30,185 bases of DNA from an uncultured Veillonella sp. (GTDB taxonomy: Bacteria > Bacillota > Negativicutes > Veillonellales > Veillonellaceae), in assembly GCA_900550455.1 (NCBI GenBank), contig URSE01000006.1, forward strand, positions 1 through 30,185, written 5' to 3'. The translations under genes and the position numbers were made by a program. The notes under the pieces are model-generated. The model was not told the origin of the DNA. It saw only the letters and a list, made by a program, of their open reading frames with translations, and searched no databases. Positions 1 to 7,917 of the stretch are shown here, piece after piece (the first letter of the stretch is position 1; each line of letters starts with the position of its first letter).

Positions 1-1
1 A

Positions 2-778
2 GTCATTTTCTTAGGTGCTCTGCTGGCCTCCCTATCCTTGGGCTCCGCTATGGCAGCTTCCTATGATGATATCGTGCCAGCTGGCGATTGGACCTATGAG
101 TCTATCAATACCTTGCTCAAGCATGATGCCCTGACTGATACGAAGGGTATCAAGACAGATGGGTCTGTCCAATATACCCGCGGTCAATTGGCTCCCCTCA
201 TGGCCTATATCACTAAGGAGCGGGAGCATATGAATGATACTGATAAGGAAATTGCCCTCAAGCTCTACCAGGCCTACAAGGATGAAGTCTTGGCCTACAA
301 TGTAGCAGAAACGAAACGAGAAAAGGCCTTGGCTCAGGAAAAGAAAGATCACAAGGACCTGGTTAAAAAATTAGATAAGAAGCGGACAAAGGCGGAAAAA
401 GAAGCGGCTAAGGCCGACCAAAAAGCTGCTAAAGAAGCGCAAAAGGCGGCTAACAAGTCCAAGAAACAAGGAGAGACTAGACCAGCTAGCCCTGCACCAG
501 CGGTTATCAATGATGTCTACTATGGCGCCGTTAACCCACCAGCTCAATTACAACCAATTGCGCCTCCTGATGCAGCCCAAGAGGTGACTTATGATAATGA
601 AAAGCCAGAAGAAGTGGCTCTTACACCGGAACAAATCCAAGAGAAGATGAAACACTTCAAGGTAGATACCTCCCCTTTACAGGTCGGTGGTGATGTTCGC
701 GTTCGTACCCAAGGAACTAAGGGCGGAAAATCTAAGACCGATGGTAAAGCCAATGTGGAAATGGCTATGACCTGGTAA
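2..778 (+). CDS. SLH-domain, coiled-coil envelope protein, OmpM-like without the barrel (5' end outside window)
   Basis: The reading frame is open from base 2, and the visible N-terminus is the hydrophobic core of a signal peptide ending in SAMA before ASYDD, so the true start lies upstream. Of 258 visible residues, about 21-95 resemble a divergent SLH domain followed by the helix seen in Negativicute OmpM porins (DIVPAGDWTYESI, then YTRGQLAPLMAYI). Residues about 96-165 are Lys/Ala/Glu-rich and predicted coiled coil, and 166-200 are Pro-rich. The last 35 residues (from GGDVRVRTQ to the final NVEMAMTW) look like one beta-hairpin of an outer-membrane barrel ending in an aromatic residue. In OmpM the SLH domain is known to bind peptidoglycan while the barrel sits in the outer membrane. 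Here almost the whole barrel is absent. I infer an envelope tether or spacer protein. Confidence is good for export and moderate for SLH homology. Confidence 0.6.
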   Translation, partial: VIFLGALLASLSLGSAMAASYDDIVPAGDWTYESINTLLKHDALTDTKGIKTDGSVQYTRGQLAPLMAYITKEREHMNDTDKEIALKLYQAYKDEVLAYNVAETKREKALAQEKKDHKDLVKKLDKKRTKAEKEAAKADQKAAKEAQKAANKSKKQGETRPASPAPAVINDVYYGAVNPPAQLQPIAPPDAAQEVTYDNEKPEEVALTPEQIQEKMKHFKVDTSPLQVGGDVRVRTQGTKGGKSKTDGKANVEMAMTW

Positions 779-794
779 GAGCTGAGGTGTGTGT

Positions 795-2054
795 ATGTGG
801 AATTACCTTACAAGACAGCTCTTTACTGTCCATCAGGAGGGTCGGACTCACGTCAATGACTTCCTCAAATTTGTAGGGCCTGGGATATTGGTGACGGTAG
901 GCTTTATCGATCCTGGCAACTGGGCAGCTAATTTAGCTGCGGGTGCCCAGTTTGGTTATGACCTTCTTTGGGTGGTCTCCCTGTCTACCATCATGCTCAT
1001 TGTGCTCCAGCATAATGTGGCCCACCTGGGCATCGTTCGGGGCCAATGCCTGTCGGAGTGTGCTCATGAGTTTTTGCCAGCTTGGCTATCCTGTCCAGTT
1101 CTATCCACTGCTGGGTTAGCCGCAGCGGCCACGACTTTGGCGGAATTTATCGGCTCTGCTATAGCCCTTAAGATGCTCTTTTCCATTCCCTTAGTCATAG
1201 GGGCTATATTGACCTGCCTTGTTTGTACCCTTCTCTTGGTGACTAACTCCTACCGACGGTTAGAACGGATTATAGCTGGCTTCGTATCCCTCATTGCCCT
1301 GGCCTATATTGTGGAGCTGTGCCTAGTGGATGTCTCTTGGCCGGCAGCTACCCTGGCTTGGGTGGACCCTAAGCTACCTAATGAATCCATGCTGGTAGTC
1401 CTCTCCATTTTGGGGGCTGTCATCATGCCTCATAATCTCTTCCTCCACTCAGAAATCATCCAGAGTCGGCAGCTTAATATGGCTGATAAGGCTACAATTA
1501 AGAAGCACTTACGCTTTGAATTTTTGGATACCCTCCTATCTATGGGAGTGGGCTGGCTCATCAACTCGGCTATGATTATCTTGGCGGCGGCCACCTTTTT
1601 TGTGGTGGGGCAACCGGTGACGGAGTTGGAACAGGCGGAAGCCCTCCTGAGCCCCCTCATTGGACCTTGGGCAGGAACCCTCTTCGCCTTGGCCCTCCTC
1701 TTTGCGGGGATTGCCTCATCGGTTACAGCGGGTATGGCAGGGGCTTCTATCTTTGCTGGTATGTGGGGGGAATCCTACGATATGAAAGACTTTCATAGTC
1801 GTCTGGGCCTGGCCCTAACCTTTGTGCCGGCCCTAGCCCTCATATTCTTTGTTAGCGATTCGTTTACAGCCCTCCTCTGGTCTCAAATGTTCTTGAGCCT
1901 CCAACTACCTATTACCATTTTTTTGCAGCTTTATATGACATCTAGCAAGAAAATTATGGGGGACTATGTTAATCATCGCTATACCTCCGTTCTCCTTTGG
2001 GGGATTGGGATTTTTGTAACCCTCTTAAACTTGTATTTGTTGTTTGAATCATAA
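795..2054 (+). CDS. Nramp-family divalent metal (Mn/Fe) transporter, MntH-like
   Basis: A polytopic membrane protein of 419 aa that should import Mn2+ or Fe2+ with protons. The two family signatures are present: DPGN in transmembrane helix 1 (residues 39-42, GFIDPGNWAANL) and MPHN in helix 6 (Met211-Pro-His), so the canonical Asp, Asn and Met metal ligands are intact. The presence of this Met argues against the Mg2+-type and aluminium-type relatives. Length is typical. I chose ATG 795 because GAGG at 784-787 sits about 7 bases upstream; an in-frame GTG at 789 would have no room for a ribosome site. It starts 16 bases after the SLH gene and is followed 8 bases later by hydE, so the three may be cotranscribed. 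Iron supply would suit the neighbouring Fe-S maturase, but that link is inference. Confidence 0.9.
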   Translation: MWNYLTRQLFTVHQEGRTHVNDFLKFVGPGILVTVGFIDPGNWAANLAAGAQFGYDLLWVVSLSTIMLIVLQHNVAHLGIVRGQCLSECAHEFLPAWLSCPVLSTAGLAAAATTLAEFIGSAIALKMLFSIPLVIGAILTCLVCTLLLVTNSYRRLERIIAGFVSLIALAYIVELCLVDVSWPAATLAWVDPKLPNESMLVVLSILGAVIMPHNLFLHSEIIQSRQLNMADKATIKKHLRFEFLDTLLSMGVGWLINSAMIILAAATFFVVGQPVTELEQAEALLSPLIGPWAGTLFALALLFAGIASSVTAGMAGASIFAGMWGESYDMKDFHSRLGLALTFVPALALIFFVSDSFTALLWSQMFLSLQLPITIFLQLYMTSSKKIMGDYVNHRYTSVLLWGIGIFVTLLNLYLLFES

Positions 2055-2062
2055 GGGATCCT

Positions 2063-3187
2063 ATGACAGTTGATGATATTTTACAGAAGGACCTTCTGGG
2101 CGACCAATGGCTCACAGAAGAAGAACTTCGTTTCCTCATGTCCGTTACCAATGAGGAAGATTTACAAAAAATATATAAAAAGGCCTACCAGGTGAAAGCC
2201 AAGTTTGTAGAGCCTGTAGCTTATTACAGGGGCCTCATCGAGTTCTCCAACCGTTGTATCAAGAATTGTAAGTACTGCGGTATTCGCCGTGATAATGATA
2301 AGGTAGACCGCTTTGATATGTCCTATGAGGATATCATCAAGATGGCCCAGTGGGCCTATGACCATGAGTATGGATCTATCACCCTTCAATCAGGGGAGCG
2401 GTCCGACCAAGAGTTCGTGGACTATGTAGTAGACCTCATCAAGGATATTAAGAAGATCGGCGATGGGTCCTTGGGCATTACCATGTGCGTTGGGGAACAA
2501 TCTGAGGAATCCTACCGCCGTATGGTAGAAGCGGGCGCCTCCCGCTACCTCCTACGCATTGAGACCACCAATCCTGACCTCTATCACAAGATCCACCCGC
2601 GCGATGACTTGCATTCCTTTGAGACGCGGGTCGAATGCCTCAAGCGCTGCCGCAAGGTGGGTTTCCAAGTAGGAACTGGCGTTATGATTGGCCTTCCTGG
2701 GCAGACAGAAGAAGATTTGGTCAATGATATCCTCTTCTACCGGGACATGGATATCGACATGATTGGTATGGGCCCTTATGTGGTTCACCACGATACGCCG
2801 CTGGGGCAAGAAGCCCTGGCTATGGGCCTAGATTCCAAGGAAGGTAAAGATCGGCGGATTCAGTTGGGGCTTAAGATGATTGCCTTGACCCGCCTTTTCT
2901 TGAAGGACGTCAATATCGCTGCTACAACAGCCCTACAAGCTTTGGATCCCTTGGGTCGTGAAAAGGGCTTACAAGCAGGCGCTAATATTCTCATGCCTAT
3001 CATTACTATCCCGGAACATCGGGCTAAGTATCTTCTTTATGATAATAAGCCTTGCGTGGATGACAATGCAGACAAGTGTAAGGACTGCTTGACCCGCCGG
3101 GTTATGTCCATCGGCGACCGGGTAGGTTGGAAGGAGAATGGAGACTCTAAGCACTTCTTCAAGCGACAAAAGAATAATAAGGCATGA
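2063..3187 (+). CDS. hydE: [FeFe] hydrogenase H-cluster radical SAM maturase HydE
   Basis: A radical S-adenosylmethionine enzyme that, with HydF and HydG, builds the diiron subcluster of [FeFe] hydrogenase. The 374-aa protein has the CxxxCxxC cluster motif at Cys65, Cys69 and Cys72, within the HydE-type stretch LIEFSNRCIKNCKYCGIRRD, which separates it from BioB, ThiH and PylB. Three C-terminal cysteines at 331, 339 and 342 have the 8- and 3-residue spacing of the auxiliary cluster site known in Thermotoga HydE. AAGGGA lies just before ATG 2063. No hydF, hydG or hydrogenase structural gene is in the window, so partners must be elsewhere. It indicates an anaerobe that makes or consumes H2. Confidence 0.93.
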   Translation: MTVDDILQKDLLGDQWLTEEELRFLMSVTNEEDLQKIYKKAYQVKAKFVEPVAYYRGLIEFSNRCIKNCKYCGIRRDNDKVDRFDMSYEDIIKMAQWAYDHEYGSITLQSGERSDQEFVDYVVDLIKDIKKIGDGSLGITMCVGEQSEESYRRMVEAGASRYLLRIETTNPDLYHKIHPRDDLHSFETRVECLKRCRKVGFQVGTGVMIGLPGQTEEDLVNDILFYRDMDIDMIGMGPYVVHHDTPLGQEALAMGLDSKEGKDRRIQLGLKMIALTRLFLKDVNIAATTALQALDPLGREKGLQAGANILMPIITIPEHRAKYLLYDNKPCVDDNADKCKDCLTRRVMSIGDRVGWKENGDSKHFFKRQKNNKA

Positions 3188-3190
3188 CCA

Positions 3191-3199
3191 TGCTATAAT
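3191..3199 (+). promoter_or_regulatory. Extended -10 promoter element before the YhcH-family gene
   Basis: TGCTATAAT is a perfect extended -10 element (TGnTATAAT) beginning 4 bases after the hydE stop. No good -35 hexamer lies 16-18 bases upstream. It would start transcription near 3206, about 38 bases before the ATG at 3244. The same TGnTATAAT form recurs before ileS, the exported ABM gene, guaA and the MarR gene. Confidence 0.6.
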
Positions 3200-3243
3200 G
3201 GAGCTAGACTATATTCCGTCATTTGTAGAGAAAGAGGCTGCTT

Positions 3244-3717
3244 ATGTTTTTCTCCAATATCAATGTAGATTACAAGCACATTGGCTTACCGGATGCCCTT
3301 GTACGGGCCTTGGATTACCTTAAGAATACAGATCTGAAGGCCATGGAAGCGGGTTCCTATGAACTGGAAGCAGACCGGAAGATGTATGTAAATATCGATG
3401 TGGTTAATACGCGTTTATGGAAGGATACCAAGCCTGAATCTCACAAGGATTACGTCGATGTGCAGTTCATGATCGACGGGGAAGAGGACCAAGGGGCCTT
3501 TCCCTTAAAGGGGATAGAAGTGCCTGTGGAATCTCATGCCGACCGAGACCTCTACTTTTATGACAACAGCCGGGAAGATGAAGCAGAAGTGCAATTGACG
3601 CCAGGTAATTACACTATCTTTTTCCCTGCTGATGCCCATCGTCCTTTAATTGCTGTTAATAAGCCTATCCAAATCAAGAAGGCCGTCGTAAAAGTCCACA
3701 TTTCCCTCTTGAAGTAG
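3244..3717 (+). CDS. YhcH/YjgK/YiaL (EbgC-like) family protein
   Basis: A 157-aa protein of the YhcH/YjgK/YiaL family, a small cupin-like fold. Members are found in sialic-acid and other sugar catabolic operons and as the EbgC subunit of the evolved beta-galactosidase. Family features seen are the N-terminal SNINVDYKHIGLPDAL, the central ESHKDYVDVQFMIDGEE, and the C-terminal TIFFPADAHRPLIAV followed by KKAVVKVHI; the His and Glu residues of the SHKDYVDVQ and DAHRP segments are the usual metal-site candidates. AGAGG lies upstream of ATG 3244. It has its own extended -10 and is followed 8 bases later by an EamA transporter. No sugar genes are nearby, so the substrate is unknown. Confidence 0.85.
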   Translation: MFFSNINVDYKHIGLPDALVRALDYLKNTDLKAMEAGSYELEADRKMYVNIDVVNTRLWKDTKPESHKDYVDVQFMIDGEEDQGAFPLKGIEVPVESHADRDLYFYDNSREDEAEVQLTPGNYTIFFPADAHRPLIAVNKPIQIKKAVVKVHISLLK

Positions 3718-3725
3718 GCCTCATA

Positions 3726-4664
3726 ATGGTTAGTAGTAGAGGTGAAGGGAAGATTGGTTCTAAATCTAGGAAGGAAGTCTACCTGGGTATGGGCCTGGCC
3801 CTACTAGGAGCCCTCTTATGGGGTCTGTCGGGGACTTGCGTTCAATTTTTAGAGAATCAGCGGCATGTCAACATGGAATGGTTGGTTACAGTCCGCCTCT
3901 TTGTTGCGGGCTGTATTAATGTGGTTTGGGTCATAATCCGCCACCATGTATCTGATTTGACCAAGATTTTTTTCCAACCTAGGGATTTGGGTAAGTTTAT
4001 AATCTTTTCCCTCTTAGGTGTGTCCCTCTGTCAGTACACCTACTTTAGGGCTATCGCCGTGGCAGGTGTAGGGTTAGCTACGGTCATCCAGTATACGGCG
4101 CCTACCCTCATTATTATTTACCTCTTCCTGCGCTACCGGAAGATACCTAATCAGGCAGAAGTTTTGGCTGTGGTTTTAGCCTTTATAGGGACTCTCTGCA
4201 TCGTCTTTCAGGGGCAACCGGACCTAGCTAGCCTTAATGGGCCTGTCCTCTTTTGGGGCTTGATTTCGGCCGCCTCTATAGGGGTTTATACCCTGCAACC
4301 AGTGAGTCTCTTGGCAAAGTATGGCACGGGGCCTGTTTTGGGGCTGGCTATGGTCCTAGGAGGCTTGGTGGCTAAACTAGTATGGTTTGATGCCCCTTCT
4401 CATATGATTTGGGATGCCTGGACCTGGGCAGCTCTCTTTGGCATTGTAGTACTAGGGACTGTAGTATCCTTTAATGCCTTTATGGAGGGGATTCGCCGGG
4501 TGGGTCCTGTGCGGGGCGTTATATTATCCTCTTTAGAGCCTATATCGGCAGCTCTATTCGGTTGGGCCCTCTTGGGGAACCAGTTAACTAGCTGGGACTT
4601 GGCGGGCTTTGTCCTCATTGTGACGACCGTTTTGATACTTGGTTTTGCCAAGCAAAAACAATAG
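3726..4664 (+). CDS. EamA/DMT-family metabolite transporter
   Basis: An integral membrane protein of 312 aa with about ten hydrophobic helices arranged as two EamA repeats (about residues 20-145 and 165-308), the normal layout of the drug/metabolite transporter superfamily. Recognisable family features are LLGALLWGLSGTCVQ at the start of repeat 1, FRAIAVAGVGLATVIQYTAP, and SSLEPISAALFGWALLG near the end of repeat 2. Members move amino acids, nucleosides or drugs, often outward; the substrate cannot be read here. The N-terminal 17 residues are charged and cytoplasmic. The ribosome site before ATG 3726 is weak, and the 8-base gap to the YhcH-family gene suggests translational coupling. Transcription ends at the hairpin at 4691-4735. 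Confidence 0.88.
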   Translation: MVSSRGEGKIGSKSRKEVYLGMGLALLGALLWGLSGTCVQFLENQRHVNMEWLVTVRLFVAGCINVVWVIIRHHVSDLTKIFFQPRDLGKFIIFSLLGVSLCQYTYFRAIAVAGVGLATVIQYTAPTLIIIYLFLRYRKIPNQAEVLAVVLAFIGTLCIVFQGQPDLASLNGPVLFWGLISAASIGVYTLQPVSLLAKYGTGPVLGLAMVLGGLVAKLVWFDAPSHMIWDAWTWAALFGIVVLGTVVSFNAFMEGIRRVGPVRGVILSSLEPISAALFGWALLGNQLTSWDLAGFVLIVTTVLILGFAKQKQ

Positions 4665-4690
4665 ATAATGGCCTTAGAACTATAAAGATA

Positions 4691-4735
4691 AAGAGGGCCT
4701 GGAATACATCTTGCTAGTATTCCAGGCCCTTTTTG
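4691..4735. terminator. Intrinsic terminator between convergent transporter genes
   Basis: Perfect 14-bp stem, AGGGCCTGGAATAC at 4694-4707 pairing with 4717-4730, 9-base loop, then TTTTT on the + strand. The minus strand reads CTTTATCTTTATA after the same stem, so it probably serves both the EamA gene and the opposing MFS gene. Confidence 0.9.
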
Positions 4736-4773
4736 TATGGGCTTATGGCTGGGTTGGTTGATTATATCTTGTT

Positions 4774-5964
4774 TTATGCTGAGGTGTCAGGTACCTTAAA
4801 TTTAATCCAAGCTGCGGCTATAAAGAAGAGGGCCGCGGAAATCCAGAAGAGGCTAGTAAAGCCCAAGGTGGCCATGAGGGAGGCCCCGCCAAGAGATCCT
4901 ATGAAATAGCCTAGGAATTGGAAGGATTGGTTGTAGGCAAAGACTTGACCAGTCAGGTCCTTAGGCGTTTTAGAAGATAGGTAGGTGTTGAGGGCCGGTA
5001 GGAGGCCGCCCATGCCTAATCCTTGCAGGAAGCGGATGAAGCCCAGGGTGTAGACATCGGATACATAGGCTTGAGGAATGTTGAGGAGGCCCACATACAA
5101 GAGGGCTATGAGGAGGACCTGGCGGGGACCGACCTTATCGACTAAGCGGCCTAGGTAAGAGGATGACAGAAGTTGGGCGATACCAGTACAGGAGAAGACA
5201 GCCCCTGCTATGAAGGCCAGATTAGGGGTTCCTGCTGGGAGGATTTCCTTAACGTAGACTGTAATGATAGGTTGTAGAGTTTGCGCACAGATAGCGAAGA
5301 TGAACATGGCTCCGTAGAGGGCTATAATGGCATTGAAGTCTGGTATTTGAGCCTTGAGGGCCGATAGGCTTTGCTTGGCTTTAGATGGCTTAGGGACATA
5401 TTCTTCGTGGACGAAGAAGGTGACGATGACGAAGGCTGTCAGCATGAAAGCCCCTACAATGAGGAAGTCATTGTGGATGCCTACTAGGTCAGCTAGATAG
5501 CCACCGATGAGGGGGCCTACTAAGTAGCCGGACATTTGGCCTGTTGTGAGAACGCCTAGGGCCCAACCGGTGTGCTCTTGTGGGGTCTCTGAGGCCACCA
5601 GGGTGACGGAGGCTGAATAGAAGCCATTAACTAGGCCTTGTACAGCTCGGAGGATGATGACCGTTTCCGGGGTACTAGCAAAGGCGATAGCTATGTTGCA
5701 GAGGGCCATGCCTAGGCTGGACCGAACCAGGGTGATCTTGCGGCCCTTTCTATCCGCCAGACGCCCCCAGAAAGGGGCCACTAGGCAGACAACTAGGTAG
5801 GTTACACCTGTGGCTAGGCCAGACCATAGGGAGAGGGCTTCCGGTGAGTTAACTCCCATTTGGTGGAAGTAGAGGGGAAGTATTGGGCTCAGTTGACTGA
5901 TGCCAAAGGACATGCAGAAGGTGCAGACTACCAATACGTAGACGCTGCGTTTCCAAAGTTCCAT
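4774..5964 (-). CDS. MFS transporter, drug-efflux type (MdtG/TetA-like)
   Basis: A 396-aa major facilitator protein with about 12 hydrophobic helices. Motif A in the loop after helix 2 is classical (GRLADRKGRK, residues 67-76), and GYLVGPLIGGYLAD in helix 5 matches the antiporter motif C of drug:H+ exporters. The N-terminus (ELWKRSVYVLVVCTF, then PILPLYFHQMG) resembles MdtG/YttB-type exporters. The substrate is unknown. AAGGAG lies just upstream of the ATG on the minus strand. It is divergent from the trp operon and shares a 480-base spacer with it; a palindrome at 6005-6017 lies in its upstream region and might be an operator. No regulator gene is adjacent. Confidence 0.88.
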   Translation of the reverse strand: MELWKRSVYVLVVCTFCMSFGISQLSPILPLYFHQMGVNSPEALSLWSGLATGVTYLVVCLVAPFWGRLADRKGRKITLVRSSLGMALCNIAIAFASTPETVIILRAVQGLVNGFYSASVTLVASETPQEHTGWALGVLTTGQMSGYLVGPLIGGYLADLVGIHNDFLIVGAFMLTAFVIVTFFVHEEYVPKPSKAKQSLSALKAQIPDFNAIIALYGAMFIFAICAQTLQPIITVYVKEILPAGTPNLAFIAGAVFSCTGIAQLLSSSYLGRLVDKVGPRQVLLIALLYVGLLNIPQAYVSDVYTLGFIRFLQGLGMGGLLPALNTYLSSKTPKDLTGQVFAYNQSFQFLGYFIGSLGGASLMATLGFTSLFWISAALFFIAAAWIKFKVPDTSA

Positions 5965-6004
5965 AGAATCTCCTTATAAAGTACTTTCAAATTCATACAG
6001 GAAT

Positions 6005-6017
6005 TAGTGTAACACTA
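6005..6017. promoter_or_regulatory. Palindrome TAGTGT-A-ACACTA, candidate operator
   Basis: A perfect 6+1+6 inverted repeat. One mismatch further out, matching AA/TT bases extend it to 19 bp at 6002-6020. It lies about 40 bases upstream of the MFS gene start and 33 bases upstream of the trp -35 box. It could bind a MerR-, TetR- or MarR-type regulator of the efflux gene. No regulator is encoded beside it. Confidence 0.4.
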
Positions 6018-6049
6018 GTTGTAAGCAATATAAAATTTTTCTTAACAGA

Positions 6050-6078
6050 TTGACATTCTTAGTAGACATGGATATACT
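6050..6078 (+). promoter_or_regulatory. trp operon promoter
   Basis: TTGACA at 6050-6055 and TATACT at 6073-6078 with 17-bp spacing, a near-consensus housekeeping promoter. Predicted start near 6085, giving a leader of about 360 bases before trpE that contains the T-box. Confidence 0.85.
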
Positions 6079-6084
6079 CAAAAC

Positions 6085-6426
6085 ATAAATTGAATAACTC
6101 GCCTATAAACCGTAGACGTGGAGATAAGAATAGGAGATGCACTCACAGAGAGCGGGGGATGCTGAGATTCCCGCAGTAAGCAGCTTATTAAATGGACCAC
6201 TGAGGGCGTAGGGAACGGACGAGGTTGATGCTGGTGGGGATGACCCTGCTAGAGGACTCTCCTAGTATTCTACGACGCGACACAAGCGTTACCTGTGAGG
6301 GATTTGTTAGAATTCTGCTGAGAGGGGCTCAGGCCCAAACAAGGTGGTACCGCGACATAGAATCATGTAACATGATAGATCATATGCTCGTCCTTGACGT
6401 TAAATTGTCATGGGCGAGTTTTTTAT
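6085..6426 (+). promoter_or_regulatory. T-box leader of the trp operon (tRNA-Trp sensing)
   Basis: A tRNA-responsive transcription attenuator. The conserved T-box AAGGTGGTACCGCG is at 6341-6354, with the UGGN bulge that pairs with the tRNA acceptor end at 6345-6348. A stem I with the AGAGAGC-type segment lies near 6147-6180. The likely specifier is UGG at 6193-6195, followed by ACC, matching Trp and the downstream genes. A terminator hairpin follows at 6387-6426. Uncharged tRNA-Trp should stabilise the antiterminator and allow trpEGDCFBA expression. Boundaries are approximate. Confidence 0.9.
6387..6426 (+). terminator. T-box regulated terminator upstream of trpE
   Basis: CTCGTCC at 6387-6393 pairs with GGGCGAG at 6412-6418 (one G-U). 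After a mismatch, TGAC pairs with GTCA around an 8-base loop. A run of six T follows from 6419. It lies 22 bases before the trpE start and is the off-state structure of the trp T-box. Confidence 0.88.
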
Positions 6427-6447
6427 TGCTTATTTTTGGAGGTTATC

Positions 6448-7917
6448 ATGATTAAACCCAGTCTTGATTCTGTGAAAGCCCTAGCAAGCGGTTACGATAT
6501 CGTACCTGTCTATATGGAAATTCTATCCGATATACGGACGCCAATTAGCGTCCTCAAAGCCTTGAAACAAGTGTCGAGTCATACCTACCTCTTGGAAAGT
6601 GCGGATAATTCTAACCACTGGGGCCGTTATTCCTTCTTGGGCTATGATCCTAAGTTGGAAATCTTTTGCAAGAATCACCAAATGACCATTAAAGAAGGGA
6701 CCTCTCGGACCTTTACCTGCCATGATCCAGCTGCTGAAATCCGGCATATCCTCCAGCAATATAAGAGCCCTCGTCTTGAGGAACTCCCTAGTTTTACAGG
6801 TGGTCTTGTAGGTTACTTCGCCTGTGAATACATTCGTTATATTGAACCTAGTTTAGATTTTACGGTCCCTGATGATGATTCAGCTATGGTCAATGACGTT
6901 GACCTCATGCTCTTTGATAAGGTTATCGCCTTTGACCATTACAAAAATAAAATCTTCCTCATTGCCAATATTGGAACCGAAGATTTAGAGCGTAACTACC
7001 GTAAGGCTGAAATGGAACTCAAAGCCTTGGCTGACTTGGTGGCTCATGGGGCGGAGGCTGATATTCCCAAGGGTCTTCTCAAGTCTGACTTCAGCTCTGA
7101 GTTTTCTAAGGAGGACTTTGAAGAGGTGGTTAGAAAGCTGCAAGGGCATATCAAAGAAGGAGATATCTTCCAAGCGGTCGTATCCAATCGGCGGGAGGCG
7201 GACTTTGAAGGGTCCCTCCTCAACGCCTACCGGGCCCTTAGGACCATCAATCCGTCCCCTTACATGTTCTACCTATCTGGTGGTGACCTCGAGCTTACAG
7301 GGGCCTCTCCAGAAACCCTAGTAAAGTTGACTGATGGCACCCTCTATACTTACCCTATTGCCGGGACCATGAAGCGGGGGAAGGACGAAGCAGAAGACCT
7401 TGCTATCGAGGATAAGCTCATCCACGATGAGAAAGAACTAGCGGAGCACAATATGCTGGTTGACTTAGGACGTAATGATTTGGGAAAAATCTCTAATTTT
7501 GGATCTGTTAAAGTAGAAGCCCTCCATATGCTCCAACGCTTCTCTCATGTCATTCACATCACCTCTACCGTATCAGGCCGTATTAAGGATGGCTGCGATG
7601 CCCTAGATGCCATTGGGGCGACCCTTCCTGCAGGGACCTTGTCAGGGGCCCCTAAGATTCGGGCCTTAGATATCCTTCATGGCTTGGAAAAGAGCCCACG
7701 CGGTGTTTACGGTGGGGCGGTAGGCTACATCGATTTCGCTGGCAATATGGACGTTTGCATCGGTATTCGCATGGCCATGCACAAGGGAGATAAGGTCTAC
7801 GTACGGGCTGGTGCGGGCATCGTGCGAGACTCGGTGCCTGAAAGTGAATACAAAGAAACCCTCATGAAGGGACAATCTATGATTTCCGCTATTATGCAAG
7901 GACAGGAGGTAGACTAA
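6448..7917 (+). CDS. trpE: Anthranilate synthase component I
   Basis: Makes anthranilate from chorismate, using ammonia delivered by TrpG; first committed step of tryptophan synthesis. The protein is 489 aa. The N-terminal LLES (48-51) with GRYSFLG (59-65) is the element that forms the Trp feedback site. The catalytic half has LTGASPETLVKL, PIAGTMKRG, LVDLGRNDLGKI, LPAGTLSGAPKIRALDIL and RAGAGIVRDSVPESEYKET, all standard for chorismate-binding enzymes. I start at ATG 6448 because GGAGG at 6438-6442 fits; the frame stays open upstream to an ATG at 6394, but that lies inside the T-box terminator. Regulation is by the T-box and probably Trp feedback. It overlaps trpG by one base (TAATG). Confidence 0.97.
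   Translation: MIKPSLDSVKALASGYDIVPVYMEILSDIRTPISVLKALKQVSSHTYLLESADNSNHWGRYSFLGYDPKLEIFCKNHQMTIKEGTSRTFTCHDPAAEIRHILQQYKSPRLEELPSFTGGLVGYFACEYIRYIEPSLDFTVPDDDSAMVNDVDLMLFDKVIAFDHYKNKIFLIANIGTEDLERNYRKAEMELKALADLVAHGAEADIPKGLLKSDFSSEFSKEDFEEVVRKLQGHIKEGDIFQAVVSNRREADFEGSLLNAYRALRTINPSPYMFYLSGGDLELTGASPETLVKLTDGTLYTYPIAGTMKRGKDEAEDLAIEDKLIHDEKELAEHNMLVDLGRNDLGKISNFGSVKVEALHMLQRFSHVIHITSTVSGRIKDGCDALDAIGATLPAGTLSGAPKIRALDILHGLEKSPRGVYGGAVGYIDFAGNMDVCIGIRMAMHKGDKVYVRAGAGIVRDSVPESEYKETLMKGQSMISAIMQGQEVD

Noticed and set aside
6394..6447. Upstream in-frame ATG for trpE
   Set aside because: It lies inside the attenuator terminator; ATG 6448 has a proper GGAGG.
6225..6455. A 76-codon frame inside the trp leader
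   Set aside because: It lies across the T-box and its terminator and has no ribosome site; the RNA structure explains the region.
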